Source: Leptolyngbya iicbica LK
Lineage (GTDB): Bacteria; Cyanobacteriota; Cyanobacteriia; Phormidesmidales; Phormidesmidaceae
Direction of reading: 5' to 3'
DNA length: 64,000 nt
Assembly (NCBI RefSeq): GCF_004212215.1
Contig: NZ_QVFV01000001.1
Location: 1,448,155-1,512,154 of the forward strand
Positions 19,360 through 28,695 of this stretch are shown in pieces. How positions within the stretch are numbered: the stretch's first letter is position 1; the number at the start of each line of letters is the position of its first letter. The notes under the pieces were generated by a model. The model saw only the letters and a program-made list of their open reading frames with translations. It searched no databases and was not told the DNA's origin. Both the position numbers and the translations under genes were made by a program.

Positions 19360-21102
19360 CTACAGTCCAGCCGTGTCCAGTTCTTGTTGTAAGGCGGGCA
19401 GGCGTTTGTGCTGAGATCGCACCTGTTCCACATACTCAATGAACTCCGCCGCGCGATCGACTTGGGCAAAGAGAGGTTTCATTGCCGTGAGATATTGGGC
19501 CGCCCGGCGATAGTTCTCCCGTCCGCGTTGCTCAATCGCCGCAGTGATTAATTCCTGATAGAGGGCGATCGCTGTTCCCGGTTGATCGGTGCTGATGGCC
19601 GCCGCCACGGGCGCGATGTGGGCGGCCCGTTGCCAGCAGGTGCATTGTTGTAGGTTGTAGAGCGCCATCTCCCAGTCCTGTTCCCATAGGGCAATGTCAA
19701 TGAGGTGCCCCAAACGGTTTTGCGATTCGAGCTGAGTGAGCAGTGACTGCCGTAGGGTGTCCCATTGCCCCAGGGGATCCGCCTGCACCTGCAAGGTGCG
19801 ATAGCCCTCAAGCGTAAAGCGGGTTTGCAAAAGTTCGGCTTGTACGGCGATGAATTGTTCGGGTGAGCCGTGATTTTGATAAAACTGCGTCAGCCATTCC
19901 TGGTAGACGTAGCTCCGCGCCTCAGTTTGCGCAAAGTGCTGGACGAACGCCAGGGCGCGATCCACTTCTCCTGCTGCGATCAACGCATCGGCAAACTGAA
20001 CAACCAAACCGGGCAATCCGGAGAAGTGGGCTTGGGCGATCGCCACTGCTTCCCCATAGCTGCCGTTGCCCAGATGCCAATCCGCCTGTTGTTCGGGTGT
20101 GCCAAATTTGAGAATGGTGGCGGCGGCCTGCTGGTCATCTCCCTGGCGATCGGCCCGCGCGGTTAACAACTTGACCAGATAGCTCTGCGCCCAACTGCCC
20201 GAGCGACTTTGAGGCAGTTTCGCCAACTCTTCATGGATGCGGGGTTCTAGCCAGTCCCAGTCGGCGGCGGTGGTGTGCGCGGTCAGGGCCTCCCCAGCAG
20301 GATAAGCATAGTCAATGCCGCCCAACTCCAAATCTTTCAACACCGCGTCAAACAAGGTTTCCACCCAGCGGCGGCGGCGGTTGCGATCAAGTTCCTCGAC
20401 CTGGATAAGGCAGTCTTGCAAGCCCGCCGCCATGTCTTGAATCACACAGGCCACTGCGCCGTCATAGTCGATTTCAAACACGCTGAAGTCGTAGCGCTGG
20501 TTGGCAATCGCCAGCAGCAGTTGATACACATCCCCGGCGTGCAGCCAGTCGCCGCCTTTGCTCAAGCGATCGCCGTGATCGACCAGCGCCTCCAGTCCCG
20601 CCGCCATCGACTGCATTTCCTCCCCCTGAAAGATCCGTTCCGCCTGACGCGAATATTTCGCCAGATCAGGGGCAGCCCCTCGGGCGGGCGCTTGGGGCGC
20701 ATCGACAATGGTCATCAAATCGGGATACCGCTGCACCATCGCCTCAACCATGGTGAGCAGATCGGCGCGGCTGCGATCGCCGAGCAATTCCGCAACCGGC
20801 TGCAGCTCTTCGAAAGTGTCGGGGGTGTGAATGTAAGTCAGCAGCAGCGCCACTTGATGTTTGCAAATGCCACCCCAGTCATAAGGGCAGGTGCAGCTTG
20901 ACGCCTCAATGCCCGCTTGATCAAAAGTGACCTCAGTCCGATAAACGCCCGTACCCATGCAGTCGGCCCAAATTTTGGCCCCCTGACGTGCGCCTTGAGC
21001 GATCGCACCCTGGCGAAAATAGCGTTGTCCCCGTTGCCAACTTTGCTCAGTGGCCAACGCTTTCACCTGCTTTTCCGTGAGTCTGGGTAAAGATGCCGCC
21101 AT
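19360..21102 (-). CDS. SWIM zinc-finger protein
   Basis: A 580-aa protein with a SWIM finger (CxCxnCxH) in SSCTCPYDWGGICKHQVALL (about 68-87), a DNA- or protein-binding zinc site. The rest is a long alpha-helical region of about 450 residues with TPR-like character (many Leu/Ala/Trp-spaced helices), ending QHKRLPALQQELDTAGL. Bacterial SWIM proteins of this form have no settled function. ATG at 21102 faces a divergent gene starting at 21158, leaving only about 55 bp for two promoters. Confidence 0.82.
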   Translation of the reverse strand: MAASLPRLTEKQVKALATEQSWQRGQRYFRQGAIAQGARQGAKIWADCMGTGVYRTEVTFDQAGIEASSCTCPYDWGGICKHQVALLLTYIHTPDTFEELQPVAELLGDRSRADLLTMVEAMVQRYPDLMTIVDAPQAPARGAAPDLAKYSRQAERIFQGEEMQSMAAGLEALVDHGDRLSKGGDWLHAGDVYQLLLAIANQRYDFSVFEIDYDGAVACVIQDMAAGLQDCLIQVEELDRNRRRRWVETLFDAVLKDLELGGIDYAYPAGEALTAHTTAADWDWLEPRIHEELAKLPQSRSGSWAQSYLVKLLTARADRQGDDQQAAATILKFGTPEQQADWHLGNGSYGEAVAIAQAHFSGLPGLVVQFADALIAAGEVDRALAFVQHFAQTEARSYVYQEWLTQFYQNHGSPEQFIAVQAELLQTRFTLEGYRTLQVQADPLGQWDTLRQSLLTQLESQNRLGHLIDIALWEQDWEMALYNLQQCTCWQRAAHIAPVAAAISTDQPGTAIALYQELITAAIEQRGRENYRRAAQYLTAMKPLFAQVDRAAEFIEYVEQVRSQHKRLPALQQELDTAGL

Positions 21103-21157
21103 GGATATTTCAGGAGTGACCGACTACTCTGGTCAGCATAGAGTAACCACAATTTCC

Positions 21158-21607
21158 ATGGGCAAGAAAAAGAACAAATCGTCAGAGCGCATTGGACACC
21201 TGCCGCCTCAGCACGATTTCTTTCTCAACCCTCATCTGGATGCTCGCTTCACCCGCTGTCCGAAGTGCGATGGCAAAACCAAACTGCGGAAAAAACCGCT
21301 GCTGATTGTAATCAAACCCGCCCAAGTCATCAGCCTAAATAAGACCTGTCGCTACTGTGCTGACTGCGATCTGCTGATTGCCCACAAAGACGAACTCGAC
21401 GAACTGTTGGAGTCGGCTTGTCGCCAGCTCTATCCCCAGTTGGTGGGCAATGAGTATTGTGTCTTTGGCACGCTCGATCGTAAATCCTGGCGCGAAGGCC
21501 ACCACAGCTCTTCCCTAGAGGATTTGCTGGACACCCTGCACGACTTCAAGCGGTACCTCGAATTTGAGCCGCCCCGCTATGTCTGGGTCTTTGAGGGCGA
21601 CGATTAA
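21158..21607 (+). CDS. Conserved hypothetical protein with two CxxC pairs
   Basis: I do not recognise a named family. The 149-aa protein starts with a Lys-rich MGKKKNKSSERIGHLP. It has CPKC (about 33-36) and CRYCADC (about 60-66), which together could bind one zinc ion as a split ribbon, and an acidic C-terminus (YVWVFEGDD). The open frame begins at 21050 inside the divergent SWIM gene; ATG at 21158 is the sensible start. Confidence 0.7.
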   Translation: MGKKKNKSSERIGHLPPQHDFFLNPHLDARFTRCPKCDGKTKLRKKPLLIVIKPAQVISLNKTCRYCADCDLLIAHKDELDELLESACRQLYPQLVGNEYCVFGTLDRKSWREGHHSSSLEDLLDTLHDFKRYLEFEPPRYVWVFEGDD

Positions 21608-21644
21608 GCCGAAAGGTAAATCGCCTCAAAATAGAGAGCATCGG

Positions 21645-22166
21645 TTAACGTTCATGAAACCCGATCACGTCTAAATCCGCTGCCGTCCAATTTTGGTAGT
21701 AGCCCGTTTGCCGCAACGACTGGGTGACCTGATTGAGAAAGGGAGTCGACTGAATCGAGAGATGTGGATAGGGCGATCGCCGCGTATACACCCCTTGGAT
21801 ATTGAAATTATCCTCAGGATGACCACCAAAGGCCATTAACTCTAGCGGTAGCAGGTGTAGATTGAGCGCCTCGACAAATGACTCCATCGCGGCCAAAGAC
21901 ATCCCTGCTGGCCGGGGATGAATCATGATGAGGATTTCTGACCCAGCATCCCGAGTAAAGTCAGTCACTAGCTCCATGAATTGGGAGTCTGGTTCCACCT
22001 CGTTCTGAGTGAAGGGGTACACCTGAAATTGGATGGTGTTGTCTAAACGAGCTTTGCGAGCAAAGGGACATACTGGCAAATCACCAAAAACGGGATGGGG
22101 AACTTCGACAAACTCTCGTAAGTACGCCATCATGGCGTCAATTACGACTTCGTTTGGCTGACTCAC
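21645..22166 (-). CDS. DUF1415-like hypothetical protein
   Basis: A 173-aa protein with VCPFARKAR near residue 40, MIHPRPAGMS, and FGGHPEDNFNIQGVYTRRSP followed by YPHLSIQS; this order resembles DUF1415, a family without known function. I chose GTG at 22166 because AAAGGAG lies 6 nt upstream; the frame also extends to a TTG at 22187. It converges with the plus-strand zinc protein 37 bp away. Confidence 0.7.
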   Translation of the reverse strand: MSQPNEVVIDAMMAYLREFVEVPHPVFGDLPVCPFARKARLDNTIQFQVYPFTQNEVEPDSQFMELVTDFTRDAGSEILIMIHPRPAGMSLAAMESFVEALNLHLLPLELMAFGGHPEDNFNIQGVYTRRSPYPHLSIQSTPFLNQVTQSLRQTGYYQNWTAADLDVIGFHER

Positions 22167-22349
22167 GTAAAACTCCTTTGACCGCAACTTAACAACTCGG
22201 GCTCAATGAGCCTCAATCCGGAGTTAACCTAACACAAGCAATTGCTCAACCTCAGATTTGGCAACGTTCTCAGGGCGAGGATGGCAACCTCAATTACGCG
22301 GCGCAACGCTCAACGAACAAGTCGCCGTGAGTCGCGCCCTAGCCCATTC

Positions 22350-22952
22350 CTAACTTGCTGCCGCTAACCGAGTGCTGAGCGTTGCTGTCGAAATTTTGTA
22401 GACCACTTCATCTAATACATGCCCCGTCAGTGCAGTGATCACTTGCTCACGAAAGACTACCCCGCCCAGCGCTTCCGGAATTTTGCGGCTGGCGATATTA
22501 GCCCGATCCACGGGATAAATGACGTAGTCGAACGCTAACGTTTGCACAAGCCAGCGGGCCACCGTGCAAATCGCTTCGCGACCATAGCCCTGCCCCTGAG
22601 CACTTTGCTTAATCCAAATGCCGAGTTCGGGCGATCGCGGCCCTTGAGTGAGATGTACGCCGCAACAGCCCAAAAACCCATCATCAGACAGCGTAATCGC
22701 CAGCACTAGCTCCGTCTGACTTTCCATGGCCGCCCGCGATCGCGCGATGAACTCGAGCGTCTCGTCCAGGTGCTCTGCTGGCTTAGGATACATGTAGCGC
22801 GTCACCGCAGCGTTGAACTCCGCGAACATCACCGCCGCATCCCGTTCCTCCACAGACCGCAAAATGACGCGATCGCCCACCAGGCACAATGCGGCCAGGT
22901 CAGGCGTGGGGGCACATTTGAAGATAAAAGGCTGCACATCAGTTGGCGTCAT
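22350..22952 (-). CDS. GNAT-family N-acetyltransferase (RimJ/RimL-like)
   Basis: About 200 aa with the GNAT acetyl-CoA core: LVGDRVILRSVEERDAAVMF near the N-terminus, the acetyl-CoA loop QSAQGQGYGREAICTVARWL (about 115-134) and YPVDRANIASRKIPEALGG. These are typical of the ribosomal-protein or small-molecule acetyltransferase subgroup; the substrate is unknown. ATG at 22952 is preferred over the TTG at 22973 because GGTGGAG immediately precedes it. Confidence 0.85.
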   Translation of the reverse strand: MTPTDVQPFIFKCAPTPDLAALCLVGDRVILRSVEERDAAVMFAEFNAAVTRYMYPKPAEHLDETLEFIARSRAAMESQTELVLAITLSDDGFLGCCGVHLTQGPRSPELGIWIKQSAQGQGYGREAICTVARWLVQTLAFDYVIYPVDRANIASRKIPEALGGVVFREQVITALTGHVLDEVVYKISTATLSTRLAAAS

Positions 22953-23205
22953 CACTCCACCCTGGCTGGTCAACAGTCAATTCTCGGAAATGACTACGGC
23001 CACCGCCCCTAATTTCCGCATGACGACTTGGCTACGAATGCCTTGCATTCTTGAAGCAAGAGGCCTTTTGATGCCAGCGAGATCGCCGTCCCCAGTCCTT
23101 GCGCAACCTTCACCATGCGATGACATTCGCCAGATTTTTCAGCCGTTGCCTTGAGATTCTGGCATCTCCTTTGTAGACTCAGTTTGCACTGTGATGATAA
23201 AGGCT

Positions 23206-23598
23206 ATGGAAGACACGCCCGTGTTGTCAGAATTTGAGGCAGCCCCCACGCTCGCTGGAGTAGATGAGTTACCACCCGACGCCTATTTGACTGTGGATGA
23301 TGTGCAAAAACAGATCAAGCGATCGCGCGCTTCGGTCTATCGCTATGCCAACACGCATCCCGACATCTTGAACCCGCCCTTTGATGCCGATAAGCTCAAT
23401 CCCGAGGTACGGCGCGATCGCGACGATCCCCTCCTATTTCACCCTCGCGAAGTGCGACGATTTGCCCAAGACATTCTCGGGCTCAACCCCACTATCACCG
23501 TGCAACCGTCCGAAGAGACCACCACCCAAGAAATTCTCAAAGCCATCCTGAGCGAATTGCGCGCCATTCGCCAGCAGTTAGAAGCGCAATCAGACTAG
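23206..23598 (+). CDS. Hypothetical protein with an HTH-like segment
   Basis: I do not recognise a named family. About 130 aa; residues about 28-60 (YLTVDDVQKQIKRSRASVYR) look like a MerR/excisionase-type helix-turn-helix. The tail (about 105-128, EILKAILSELRAIRQQLEAQ) is a probable coiled coil for dimerisation. A small DNA-binding protein is likely; its targets are unknown. The frame also offers GTG at 23191 and ATG at 23194; ATG at 23206 is preceded by AAAGG. Confidence 0.65.
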   Translation: MEDTPVLSEFEAAPTLAGVDELPPDAYLTVDDVQKQIKRSRASVYRYANTHPDILNPPFDADKLNPEVRRDRDDPLLFHPREVRRFAQDILGLNPTITVQPSEETTTQEILKAILSELRAIRQQLEAQSD

Positions 23599-23972
23599 TC
23601 CCGAGCAAACTTGGAGCGTGACAACTGCACCACCCACTACACGGCCCATATCCCTAAGGGGTGATCGTCGCACAGTGCCCCGCATTCAAGGCACATGAGC
23701 ATCCTTTAAAGTTAAGGAAAGGAAAAACAGCTCACCATTGATATTTATTTACAATTTTCGTGTACAGTATGTTGTTCAACTCACAATTTACGCAGAGTTT
23801 ATTCGCTACTGTAGATGTCAATTGGGCCTGCCGACCTTAGAGAGCCTAAAGTTTCTCTAAGCTTTCTTGCAGATTGCAATCTGCTTTGAGTTACGCTGTG
23901 CTCAATTGGAAGACTAGAGTATGTGGGTCTGTACGCACTGTTTGCAATTTCTGGTATTGTCATCGCGTCTTT
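23599..23972. other. AT-richer intergenic region
   Basis: No gene is visible. The part from about 23700 to 23830 is AT-rich (ATTTATTTACAATTTTCGTG) and could hold the promoter of the small membrane protein that follows; no clear -35/-10 pair could be fixed. Confidence 0.5.
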
Positions 23973-24158
23973 ATGGAATCTGCTAATACCTCCGAGAATG
24001 CCTCGGAACCTCCGAGTAGTCGCCTTTCTCACGTTGTCGGCACGGTCATTGCACTGTTGACGCTAATGCTACCGCTTCTAGCGATCGCACATTACTCTGC
24101 TGTAGATCCGCCTCCTGCCACCTTACCCAGCTATCCACTATCGCGATCGCCTGAATAA
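23973..24158 (+). CDS. Small single-pass membrane protein
   Basis: A 61-aa frame with a polar Ser/Glu-rich N-terminus, one transmembrane helix (VVGTVIALLTLMLPLLAIAH, about 19-38) and a Pro-rich tail. I do not recognise it. The open frame starts at 23874, but ATG at 23973 gives a compact protein. A hairpin 44 bp downstream (24203-24226) would end its transcript. No clear ribosome site. Confidence 0.45.
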   Translation: MESANTSENASEPPSSRLSHVVGTVIALLTLMLPLLAIAHYSAVDPPPATLPSYPLSRSPE

Positions 24159-24202
24159 ATGATTGATGAGGATCCCAGCATCCCTCTAGGGTTGATTGGC
24201 GT

Positions 24203-24226
24203 CTTCGCCTAAAATGCTAGGCGAAG
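24203..24226 (+). terminator. Hairpin, probable terminator
   Basis: CTTCGCCTA (24203-24211) pairs perfectly with TAGGCGAAG (24218-24226) around a 6-nt loop. The T-tract after it (CGTTGTCTTGTG) is weak, so efficiency is uncertain. Confidence 0.55.
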
Positions 24227-24374
24227 CGTTGTCTTGTGCTGGTCAGAGTTGAAATCGCTGACTCGATTCGGTGACTTCATCACGGCTCTGTCGTTAGCGG
24301 CATCCCTCTGAGCAGACATCGGGAGTATTTGGCTCCACAACGCTTGCCGACCACATCATATCTGGAGACGCATT

Positions 24375-24884
24375 GTGGATTTATCTCGGATTCCCGCTCA
24401 GCCTGAGCCTGGTCTAATCAATGTTCTGATTGAAATTCCGGCGGGCAGCAAAAACAAGTACGAATTTGACAAAGATATGGGGGCCATGATCTTAGATCGC
24501 GTCCTCTTTTCTTCGGTGCAATATCCCTACGACTATGGCTTTGTGCCCAACACCCTCGCCGATGATGGTGATCCACTAGATGGCATGGTGCTGATGGATC
24601 AGCCAACCTTTCCGGGATGTGTGATTGCGGCTCGACCCATTGGCATGTTGGAAATGGTCGATGGCGGCGATCGCGATGAAAAAATTCTCTGCGTACCCGC
24701 CGAAGATCCACGCTATGCCAAGGTGATGTCTTTAGATGACATTGCTACCCATCGCCTCGACGAAATTGCGGAATTCTTTGGCACGTATAAAAACCTCGAA
24801 AAGAAAGAGGTGCAAATTTTGGGCTGGCAAAACGTCGATAAAGTGAAGCCCTTAGTGCAGCAATGCATTGACGCAGTCAAATAA
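24375..24884 (+). CDS. ppa: Inorganic pyrophosphatase
   Basis: Soluble family I pyrophosphatase (EC 3.6.1.1), which pulls biosynthetic reactions forward by removing pyrophosphate. The 169 aa match the family length. The metal-binding signature [10 protein letters not shown] (about 64-73) and [11 protein letters not shown] just before it are complete. The start is GTG at 24375 with GGAG upstream (TCTGGAGACGCATT). Confidence 0.96.
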   Translation: MDLSRIPAQPEPGLINVLIEIPAGSKNKYEFDKDMGAMILDRVLFSSVQYPYDYGFVPNTLADDGDPLDGMVLMDQPTFPGCVIAARPIGMLEMVDGGDRDEKILCVPAEDPRYAKVMSLDDIATHRLDEIAEFFGTYKNLEKKEVQILGWQNVDKVKPLVQQCIDAVK

Positions 24885-25215
24885 CCTGGTCGCTGAGTAT
24901 CGATGTTCAGTGGGGATGGGTATCCTGATAAACAATGAGGCGGAATGAGGCGGTCGATGTTGACTACCTCACCACTGTCCAGACAGTGTACTGCGCTGGT
25001 GAGACGGGTTTCCCATCTCCGACTAATCACGATGCTCGGCTCGTTTAATCCGGAGCGGGAGCTGAGCGTTAGAGTAATAAAAGCCACTAAACTTTCCTGA
25101 ACATACTGAAAAGCGCCAGAATATTTATCAATCAAGTGCTTCGCAATCGACTTTAGGCGACCGTTATTCATGCCAGCGATTACGTAACCTAACCTTCTAG
25201 TTGTTGTTTTTCTCC
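24885..25215. other. Intergenic region
   Basis: 331 bases with no supported gene. A 182-codon minus-strand frame crosses it but is antisense to ppa and shows no recognisable protein features. Confidence 0.5.
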
Positions 25216-26127
25216 ATGCCAGACACAGATGCTTCAATGCTGACAGAAAGTAATTCGACACCTGCAGAAGGGGTGCAAGCTACGGTGATGTCAGCAACCG
25301 AATGTTTGACGGTTAAGTTTTGGGGCGTACGCGGTAGTGTGCCGACACCGGGGGCTGACACCGTTCGATATGGCGGCAATACCGCTTGCGTAGAAATTCA
25401 ACTGCCCGGGCATCGGCTGGTGTTTGACGGTGGGACGGGGCTGCGAGTGCTGGGCAAACACTTGCTCGAAGCTGGCCATCCCGTCAGTGCCCACATCTTT
25501 TTTACCCACACCCACTGGGACCGCATTCAAGGATTTCCTTTTTTTGGACCTGCATTTATCGCTGGCAACCATTTTGATGTATATGGCGCGACTGCTGCGA
25601 ATGGCGCATCCATCAAGCAGCGCCTGACGGATCAAATGCTGCGGCCTAATTTCTTCACGCCGCTGCAGAATATGTCATCCACTATGGAATTTCATAACAT
25701 TGCCGCCGGCAACGTGATTCACCTGGATGATGATGTCACGGTCGAAACGATCGCGCTCAACTCTGCGACCAGCGCACTCGGCTTCCGAGTCAACTATGCG
25801 GGCAAGTCAGTCGTTTACGCGACCGATAGTTATAGTACAGAGGCTGGCCCCGACCCGAGCTTGTTGTATCTGGCTCAAGGGGCAGAGTTACTGGTGTATG
25901 GCGGCACTTACTCGGAGCCAGTATATGCCAGTATGGGCGACGACCCCCAGGCAATGTCTTGTGACCAAAGTATTGCGATTGCCGAAAAGACCCAAGTCAA
26001 AGAAATGATCTTGTTTCATCACAATCCACGCCACGATGATGACTACCTTGATCATCTCGAAATGGAAATCCATAATCGCTGTCCACAATTGCGTCTAGCG
26101 CGTGAAGGGATGACGCTCCAGCCTTAA
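25216..26127 (+). CDS. MBL-fold metallo-hydrolase
   Basis: A metallo-beta-lactamase-fold protein of about 300 aa. Typical parts are KFWGVRGSVPTPGADTVRYG, GGTGLRVLG, and FFTHTHWDRIQGFPFF (about 97-112), which carries the HxHxD metal site. LILFHHNP-like MILFHHNPRHDDDYLD lies near the C-terminus. Relatives include phosphodiesterase- and RNase Z-like hydrolases. ATG at 25216 is chosen over an in-frame start 15 bp earlier; neither has a clear ribosome site. Confidence 0.87.
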   Translation: MPDTDASMLTESNSTPAEGVQATVMSATECLTVKFWGVRGSVPTPGADTVRYGGNTACVEIQLPGHRLVFDGGTGLRVLGKHLLEAGHPVSAHIFFTHTHWDRIQGFPFFGPAFIAGNHFDVYGATAANGASIKQRLTDQMLRPNFFTPLQNMSSTMEFHNIAAGNVIHLDDDVTVETIALNSATSALGFRVNYAGKSVVYATDSYSTEAGPDPSLLYLAQGAELLVYGGTYSEPVYASMGDDPQAMSCDQSIAIAEKTQVKEMILFHHNPRHDDDYLDHLEMEIHNRCPQLRLAREGMTLQP

Positions 26128-26237
26128 GCCGAGAGCACGAGTCGTCGGGAGCAAATCATTCAGCACTCATCTTGATTGCGTCGCCCTGCTGAGAATAGTT
26201 TTACCCTGTGACTATGGATGATTCACGGTGAGTAACG

Positions 26238-26612
26238 ATGCAATTATTTTTGGCGATCGCAGCAATTTTGGGAGGACTCGCCGTAGCAGGGGGAGCCTTC
26301 GCGAGTCATGCCTTACAAAATCAATTGACTGAGCGCGCGATCGCCGTTTTCAACACTGGCGTCCGCTATCAGATGTACCATGCGCTGGCACTGCTAACAG
26401 TCGCCATGCTGTTAGGGACAGCCAAACAAGCTTTACCGTGGCTGACGGCAGCAGGTTGGTGTTTCATCGTCGGAGTCATACTGTTTTCGGGCAGTTTATA
26501 CCTCATCAGCTTGGCCGGGCTCAAAGCCTTTGGTCCCGTCACGCCGATTGGTGGGGTTGCGTTTATTGCAGGTTGGGTCTGTCTAGCCGTTGCTGCCCTG
26601 AGATGGGCGTAG
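26238..26612 (+). CDS. DUF423 membrane protein
   Basis: A 124-aa protein with four hydrophobic helices and the DUF423 (YgdD) pattern: GGLAVAGGAFASHAL near the start, NTGVRYQMYHALALL in the middle and FGPVTPIGGVAFIAGW near the end. Inner-membrane protein of unknown function. It stands alone, with ATG at 26238. Confidence 0.92.
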   Translation: MQLFLAIAAILGGLAVAGGAFASHALQNQLTERAIAVFNTGVRYQMYHALALLTVAMLLGTAKQALPWLTAAGWCFIVGVILFSGSLYLISLAGLKAFGPVTPIGGVAFIAGWVCLAVAALRWA

Positions 26613-27144
26613 ATCATCCTGGGCCAACTTTGCAACTAGAAAAGTAAATTCCCGCTACTGACATAGGTGGATCAATTGCAGAGAGAGACTCAGCTGTTGA
26701 TGCGATCGCGGTCCCAGAGTCCCCTGACCCAAGTGCTGGCAATCTCTAGCCTTCCTGAGAAAAGTCAACGCAGAAGAGACACAATCACGTCTTACTTGAA
26801 ATCTTTAAAGAAGTAAAATATTTCAACTCAAAACGTTGACCAGCATGAGACTCAACACTGCTTGTTAGCAGAATCATCTGGAGCAGCTGCTTGCCATTTG
26901 CAGCGACAACAGATATTGCAGTTTGTTGATTTTTGCATCGCTGGCCCATGTTTTGAAACATAGAATGTGGGCGTGTAAAGGTTTATAGTCCCTCTTGAGA
27001 AGGCTGTCATCTCGTTGTCGATAATATGAGCACAGCGATTCCCGCTCGAGGCTTTGCTATTAGCTAATCATTCATATTCATTAGCGAAAAGCTGTTTGAG
27101 CGATCGCTAAACTTAAGGTTATTGATTAACGGAAAGTGAAGAAA
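26613..27144. other. Intergenic region with a possible operator
   Basis: 532 bases without a supported gene. Two structures are visible. A hairpin-prone stretch lies around CCCATGTTTTGAAACATAG (26946-26964), and an inverted repeat GCTAAT/ATTAGC (27063-27068 and 27080-27085) lies 60 bp before the next gene and could be an operator. Confidence 0.45.
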
Positions 27145-27357
27145 ATGCCCCATCCTGCACCCAGCAAAGTCTATGAAAATTTGCAGAAACTCGCCACTGC
27201 AGATACTGCACAAAGCGCTGAATATCGGCAAGATGCAGTTGAAGTGTTAGCTGACCTGGATGTTGACGTTGATGTGCGCCAGGAGATCGCCGATCGCCTC
27301 GACGACGCCAACCACCTCATGACCCTCAACAACGTTGATGGCGAAGACAGTTACTAA
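27145..27357 (+). CDS. Small acidic hypothetical protein
   Basis: 70 aa, soluble and helical, rich in Asp (VLADLDVDVDVRQEIADRLD), with no recognised family. GTG at 27136 is an alternative start, preceded by GGAAA. Directly behind it lies a copy of the dispersed repeat also found at 2233-2292. Confidence 0.55.
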   Translation: MPHPAPSKVYENLQKLATADTAQSAEYRQDAVEVLADLDVDVDVRQEIADRLDDANHLMTLNNVDGEDSY

Positions 27358-27401
27358 CTATTCCGTGAGCCGAAAGCGACGAAGACTCGGTTCAGTGAAC
27401 A

Positions 27402-27497
27402 ATACATCGCAGTCCGCAGTCAGGTACCAACAGACAAGGGGCTTAAGCTACTTGTTCCGCAGCATGGGAATGTACGGAGCTATTACGCGGCGCTATA
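27402..27497. repeat. Dispersed repeat, copy C
   Basis: GCAGTCCGCAGTCAGGTACC followed by AACAGACAAGGGGCTT matches 2256-2292 at most positions. GGAGCTATTACGCGGCGCTA at 27476-27495 matches 2232-2251. The two modules are in the opposite order to copy B. Confidence 0.65.
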
Positions 27498-27507
27498 TAA
27501 AACAATG

Positions 27508-27539
27508 GGGTTCAGCCTGACTAAATCAAGGCTGAACCC
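27508..27539 (-). terminator. Terminator of the desaturase gene
   Basis: GGGTTCAGCCT (27508-27518) pairs perfectly with AGGCTGAACCC (27529-27539). On the minus strand it is followed by CATTGTTTTAT, a modest T-tract. It lies 40 bp past the desaturase stop. Confidence 0.65.
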
Positions 27540-27578
27540 GATGTCGCTGAAGGCAGACGGTTGACCTTAGCCGCCGTT

Positions 27579-28505
27579 TTAGCGATTGGCCGATAATTGC
27601 GGCTTGGGAGATTCTCGTTGCGGTCTAGCCGCCTGCCCTAACTGGTTGCTATCGTTGGCCCGCTTCAACAGCGACTGTTCGGTGGGCAGGTGCAAACGTG
27701 AGGCTAACGAGACTCGCTCTAGCAGCCGAATGAACTGAAAAGTAGGATCAGGCAAATAGGTCACTTTGCCATTTTGTAAAGTAATGCCGTGGCGACTAGA
27801 ATGAGCGATCGCATGGTGCAGGTTATGCCACCCCTCGCCCAGCGTCAGTACTGCCACCAGGGCATTATTACGGCTATTATCCCCCGTGCGAAAAGGTTGT
27901 TGACCAACTAAATGACATAGAGAATTCACCGTCTGCACCCCATGAAACAAGAGGGTGGTACTCAGGCAAAATGCTCCAAAATATTCGACACCACCAATAC
28001 CGTACGAGAGCAAACACAACGCCACTAATGGCATAAAGTGAACGCGATCAAGTCGCCTTAAAAAAGGATCCTGCTCCACATCGACAGGCAATTTAGCTGG
28101 AAAAAACCAGCGCGAGAATAGCCAGCCTCCTTGTGACCAGTAAATTTTATTCACTCCGGGGAGTGGCCGACAGGGCGAGTGAGCATCCACCGCTTGGTCA
28201 GAATGTTGGTGATGGGCCAGATGATGGGCCTTCCACCAACTAGGGCCCATCTGCCCAGCCGCCGCACCGACTAAGCAACCCACCCATAGCACCAGCTTCG
28301 GAGCTCGATAGCTATTGTGGGTAAGCAACCGATGATAAATCGCAGTGGTGGCTAGCATACGGATGCCGTACCAGCCCACAGCCCAAGCGATCGCGCCCCA
28401 AGATATCCCTGTCGTCAAAATCAACAAGGCACCGCAATGACTGAAGAGGATCAGTGTTGGGCCAAGTCCGTAAGCCAGGATGGTCAGCGGAGAATACTGC
28501 CGCAT
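27579..28505 (-). CDS. Acyl-lipid/acyl-CoA fatty acid desaturase (delta-9 type)
   Basis: A di-iron membrane desaturase. All three His boxes are present: YHRLLTHNSY (about 57-66), KAHHLAHHQHSD (about 92-103) and EGWHNLHHAIAHSSRHG (about 225-241). Hydrophobic segments flank them. The reaction is inferred to be insertion of a double bond into fatty acids of membrane lipids; the position cannot be told from sequence alone. A longer frame starts at 28577, but MRQYSPLTILAYGLGPTLIL at 28505 is the more natural beginning. The last about 35 residues are polar and unconserved-looking. Confidence 0.88.
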   Translation of the reverse strand: MRQYSPLTILAYGLGPTLILFSHCGALLILTTGISWGAIAWAVGWYGIRMLATTAIYHRLLTHNSYRAPKLVLWVGCLVGAAAGQMGPSWWKAHHLAHHQHSDQAVDAHSPCRPLPGVNKIYWSQGGWLFSRWFFPAKLPVDVEQDPFLRRLDRVHFMPLVALCLLSYGIGGVEYFGAFCLSTTLLFHGVQTVNSLCHLVGQQPFRTGDNSRNNALVAVLTLGEGWHNLHHAIAHSSRHGITLQNGKVTYLPDPTFQFIRLLERVSLASRLHLPTEQSLLKRANDSNQLGQAARPQRESPKPQLSANR

Positions 28506-28695
28506 ATTTATTTTGTAAGCCCCATATTTAGCAAGCCTTAGTCTAACGACATATAGGGGCGCCCACGATGCCGACAAAATCGTAGCTCATCTCAAATGGC
28601 TGGAAACGATTCATCGGGAAGGATGAAGAGACTCGTGGCAGGTAATGCCCACAATCCCAAAATCACCGTCCACAATAGTTATCCACATAGAGCCT

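Noticed and set aside
24713-25261. A 182-codon minus-strand frame
   Set aside because: Its C-terminal third is antisense to ppa and the rest lacks any conserved motif.
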